From a virus: 64,000 nucleotides of DNA. The stretch is taken from positions 16,075 through 80,074 of the IMG/VR virus record IMGVR_UViG_3300047323_000361. The stretch is one strand, 5' to 3'. A program made the translations under genes and the position numbers. Numbering within the stretch: the stretch's first letter is position 1; each line of letters begins with the position of its first letter. The notes under the pieces were generated by a model. It had not been told where the DNA came from and searched no databases. It saw only the letters and a program-made list of their open reading frames with translations. Shown piece by piece: positions 61,969 through 64,000 of this stretch.

Positions 61969-63948
61969 TTACTTTGCCTCCGACCAGCGGTCCACGATCT
62001 TCACGTCGGAAGACAGCGGCACCTTGAGCAGTTTCTGGATGTCCTCGCCGAGCATGGCTTCCTTCACCAGAGCGGCGGCTTCCTCGGCGCGGTCCTCCGG
62101 AGCGAGCACCACGAGTTCGTCGTGCACGGAGAGGATCAGCCTGATCTCGTCCGGCAGGATGTTGTTCAGCCGGATCATCGCCAACTTGATCAGGTCGGCT
62201 GCGCTCCCCTGGATCAGGGAGTTCACCGCCTGGCGCTCGGCTCCCATCCGCAGCCCGTTGTTCTGCGAGAGGATGAGCGGCAGGCGACGCTTGCGGCCGA
62301 GCAGGGTGCGGATGTACGGAGGGCGCCGCGACCGGCAGACCCGTACGACTTCCTCCTTGAATCGGTAGATCTCGGGGAACAACTTCCGGTGCATCTCCAT
62401 GAAGCGCTTGGCGTCCTTGAGGGAGATCTTCGCCATGCTGGCGACCTTGTCCGGACCGGCGCCGTAGACGACAGCGAAGTTGATTCCCTTGGCGACCTGA
62501 CGGAAGTCGATGCACTCCCGGTCGCCTGCCTTCACTCGCCGGACGAATTCCTGCGGGTCTATTCCCATCAGCGCGGCAGCCGTGGCCGAGTGAGGGTCGA
62601 CGCCGTTGTGGAATCCCTTATACAGATCGCCTCGGCCGATGAAGTGCGCGAGCACCACGAGTTCGATCTGTCCGTAGTCCGCGACGACCAGTTTGTATCC
62701 GGCCGGTGCCACGAACAGTCCACGGATTCGCTTACCGAGTTCCGTGTCCGGACGGGGGATGTTCTGGAGGTTTGGTTCCCGGCAGGAGAATCGGCCCGTC
62801 ACCGTTCCGTACTGGACGAAGTCGGCGTGGATCCGGCCGTCGAATATCCGGCAGGGCTTCTTCGGGTCGTCCTCGATACCGAGGTAGGACAGCGGGTAGT
62901 CGAGCAGCTTGCTGACTTCGGCGTACTCCAGCAGCTTCTTGACGACCGCGTTGTTCTCGTGCTTTTCCAGGCTGTCGGCGTCGGTGGAGTAGTCCTTCCA
63001 CTCCAGCTCCTGCCCGGCGTCCCGCTTCTTCTTGCCGCCGTCGGTCGGCTTGGAAGGGCGCAGGCCCTGGCCGCCGTCCTTCTTGGGCGCGTACAGCACC
63101 TCGGCCTTCTGGGCCGGGGCGTTGAGGTTGAACTGCTTGCCCGCTGCGCGGTAGATGTCCGCTTCGATGTCCACCAGGCGCTCGGACATGTCGCGGACCA
63201 GCTCGCGCATGGCCTGCTCGTCGACCGGTGCTCCGGTGATGCCCATGTCGAGCAGCACGCCGAGGACGTCCTCTTCCAGGCGCCGGACGTTGACCAGGGA
63301 CTGGTCGTTGATCCGCTTCTGGAACTTCTTCCACAGCAGGTAGGTGTACTTCGCGTCCATGTACGCGTAGTGGGCGACCTTGGAGAAGGGGTGGGCCTCG
63401 ACGCACTTGCCGACGTTCTCGGTGTCGTAGTCGACCTTGTAGTAGCGCTTGACGAGTTCCTTGAGGCCCTTCTGTTTCATATTTTCGTCCAACAACCACT
63501 GCAAAACGATGGTGTCGGAGTACTTCGGGGGTGCGATCTCGCCCCAGTACTTCGCCGTGGAGATGAGGTCGAAGGTCGCGTTGTGCGCGATCTTGATCTT
63601 GTCCTCGGCGAAGAACAGCGGCTTGAGGATGGAGAACACCTCGGAGGGGAGCATCTGCTCCGGCGGGGCGTCGTAGACGGCCGGGATGGCGTCGAACTTC
63701 CCGGTGATCTTGTTCTTCTTCTTCGTGGCCTTGCTCAGCAGGACGTCACCGTTGGGGTGGCCGAACGGGATGGCGTAGGCCTCGCCGTCGGTGGCCAGGC
63801 TCAGCCAGTTGGCGACGTTCTGGGTCGGGACACCTCGGTTGGCGCCGAAGGTCTCGATGTCGAAGGAGAAGGCCGACGCGCTCATGAAGCGGTCGACCAC
63901 GGTATGAAGTCGGTCGGGGGTGAGGATGACGCTGTTGCGGATGGCCAC
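61969..63948 (-). CDS. polA: Family-A DNA polymerase with 3'-5' exonuclease domain
   Basis: 659 aa. Exonuclease motif I in AFSFDIETFG, motif III-like VAHYAYMDAKYTYLLWKKF; polymerase motif A in KLVVADYGQIELVVLAHFIG, motif B RQVAKGINFAVVYGAG and motif C LSVHDELVVLAPED. Typical phage replicative PolA. GTG start after AGGAGGTACCGCCC. RLHTV at residues 14-16 is CTT-CAT-ACC (63901-63909). Confidence 0.96.
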   Translation of the reverse strand: MAIRNSVILTPDRLHTVVDRFMSASAFSFDIETFGANRGVPTQNVANWLSLATDGEAYAIPFGHPNGDVLLSKATKKKNKITGKFDAIPAVYDAPPEQMLPSEVFSILKPLFFAEDKIKIAHNATFDLISTAKYWGEIAPPKYSDTIVLQWLLDENMKQKGLKELVKRYYKVDYDTENVGKCVEAHPFSKVAHYAYMDAKYTYLLWKKFQKRINDQSLVNVRRLEEDVLGVLLDMGITGAPVDEQAMRELVRDMSERLVDIEADIYRAAGKQFNLNAPAQKAEVLYAPKKDGGQGLRPSKPTDGGKKKRDAGQELEWKDYSTDADSLEKHENNAVVKKLLEYAEVSKLLDYPLSYLGIEDDPKKPCRIFDGRIHADFVQYGTVTGRFSCREPNLQNIPRPDTELGKRIRGLFVAPAGYKLVVADYGQIELVVLAHFIGRGDLYKGFHNGVDPHSATAAALMGIDPQEFVRRVKAGDRECIDFRQVAKGINFAVVYGAGPDKVASMAKISLKDAKRFMEMHRKLFPEIYRFKEEVVRVCRSRRPPYIRTLLGRKRRLPLILSQNNGLRMGAERQAVNSLIQGSAADLIKLAMIRLNNILPDEIRLILSVHDELVVLAPEDRAEEAAALVKEAMLGEDIQKLLKVPLSSDVKIVDRWSEAK

Positions 63949-64000
63949 GGGCGGTACCTCCTGGCGGTGTGGTGGGGAAGCTGAGGGGGAGGCCCCGGCG

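Noticed and set aside
3332-63909. Antisense reading of the repeat: GGT-ATG-AAG gives many plus-strand ORFs that begin Met-Lys
   Set aside because: These frames are compositional shadows of minus-strand genes, vary widely in length and have no ribosome sites; the ATG is a by-product of the motif.
1-64000. CRISPR array
   Set aside because: No regularly spaced direct repeats with unique spacers were seen; the Cas4-like gene stands in a replication cluster.
1-64000. Insertion sequence or transposase
   Set aside because: No transposase-like protein with flanking inverted repeats was found; the two recombinases are integrase-type.

Overview
The window is high-GC DNA whose genes run almost entirely on the minus strand in tightly overlapping (ATGA, TGATG, GTGA) strings. 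The content points to a large actinobacteriophage, very probably one infecting Streptomyces. It encodes a WhiB regulator, an Lsr2-type DNA-binding protein, an XRE/DUF5753 plus DUF397 pair, a KTSC protein, a SpoVS homologue, phage-borne tRNAs, a CHAP endolysin, family-A DNA polymerase, RecA, ThyX, a B12-dependent ribonucleotide reductase and a dNMP kinase. I recall similar gene content in the ~130-kb Streptomyces siphophages, but no terminase, portal, capsid or tail gene was recognised here, so that placement is an inference.

Layout: 1-9.3 kb is a lysogeny-like and regulatory block with a truncated tyrosine recombinase, a large serine recombinase, two small plus-strand paralogues, a solitary HicA-like protein and the host-derived XRE/DUF397 pair. 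9.3-12.4 kb holds a MazG-type pyrophosphohydrolase, a permuted NlpC/P60 protein and a metallophosphoesterase. 12.5-14.2 kb holds five tRNAs (His, Asn, Leu, Phe, Pro) with a secreted NlpC/P60 gene between them. 14.5-20.2 kb holds the Lsr2-like gene and an RNA-repair set: polynucleotide kinase-phosphatase, T4 Rnl1-like ligase and RlaP-like nucleotidyltransferase. 20.2-27.3 kb is mostly small unknown genes. 27.3-27.95 kb is an AT-rich non-coding stretch with a divergent promoter. 28.3-40 kb is a block of unknown genes served by repeated TTGACA promoters and a shared 5' leader. 40-51.7 kb holds unknown, possibly virion-associated or lysis proteins, including a CHAP endolysin, an SLT-type protein and SpoVS-like protein. 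51.8-64 kb is DNA metabolism: endonuclease VII, dNMP kinase, ThyX, Rnl2-like RNA ligase, Cas4-like nuclease, WhiB, PD-(D/E)XK nuclease, RecA, SNase, class II RNR and DNA polymerase I.

The most unusual signal is a 9-mer, GGTATGAAG on the plus strand (CTTCATACC in the mRNA). It occurs 22 times exactly, always in this orientation and always in the reading frame CTT-CAT-ACC (Leu-His-Thr) of the gene it lies in. Close variants keep the CTT-CAT-A core. One copy lies in a ten-codon leader ORF fused by a stop/start overlap and a GGGCCCC slip heptamer to recA. Two copies sit in the class II RNR, at least one replacing a usually conserved residue. The motif is absent between about 22 and 40 kb. This combination of DNA-level codon invariance and frame invariance is not explained by ordinary gene content and is the best candidate here for an undescribed system.
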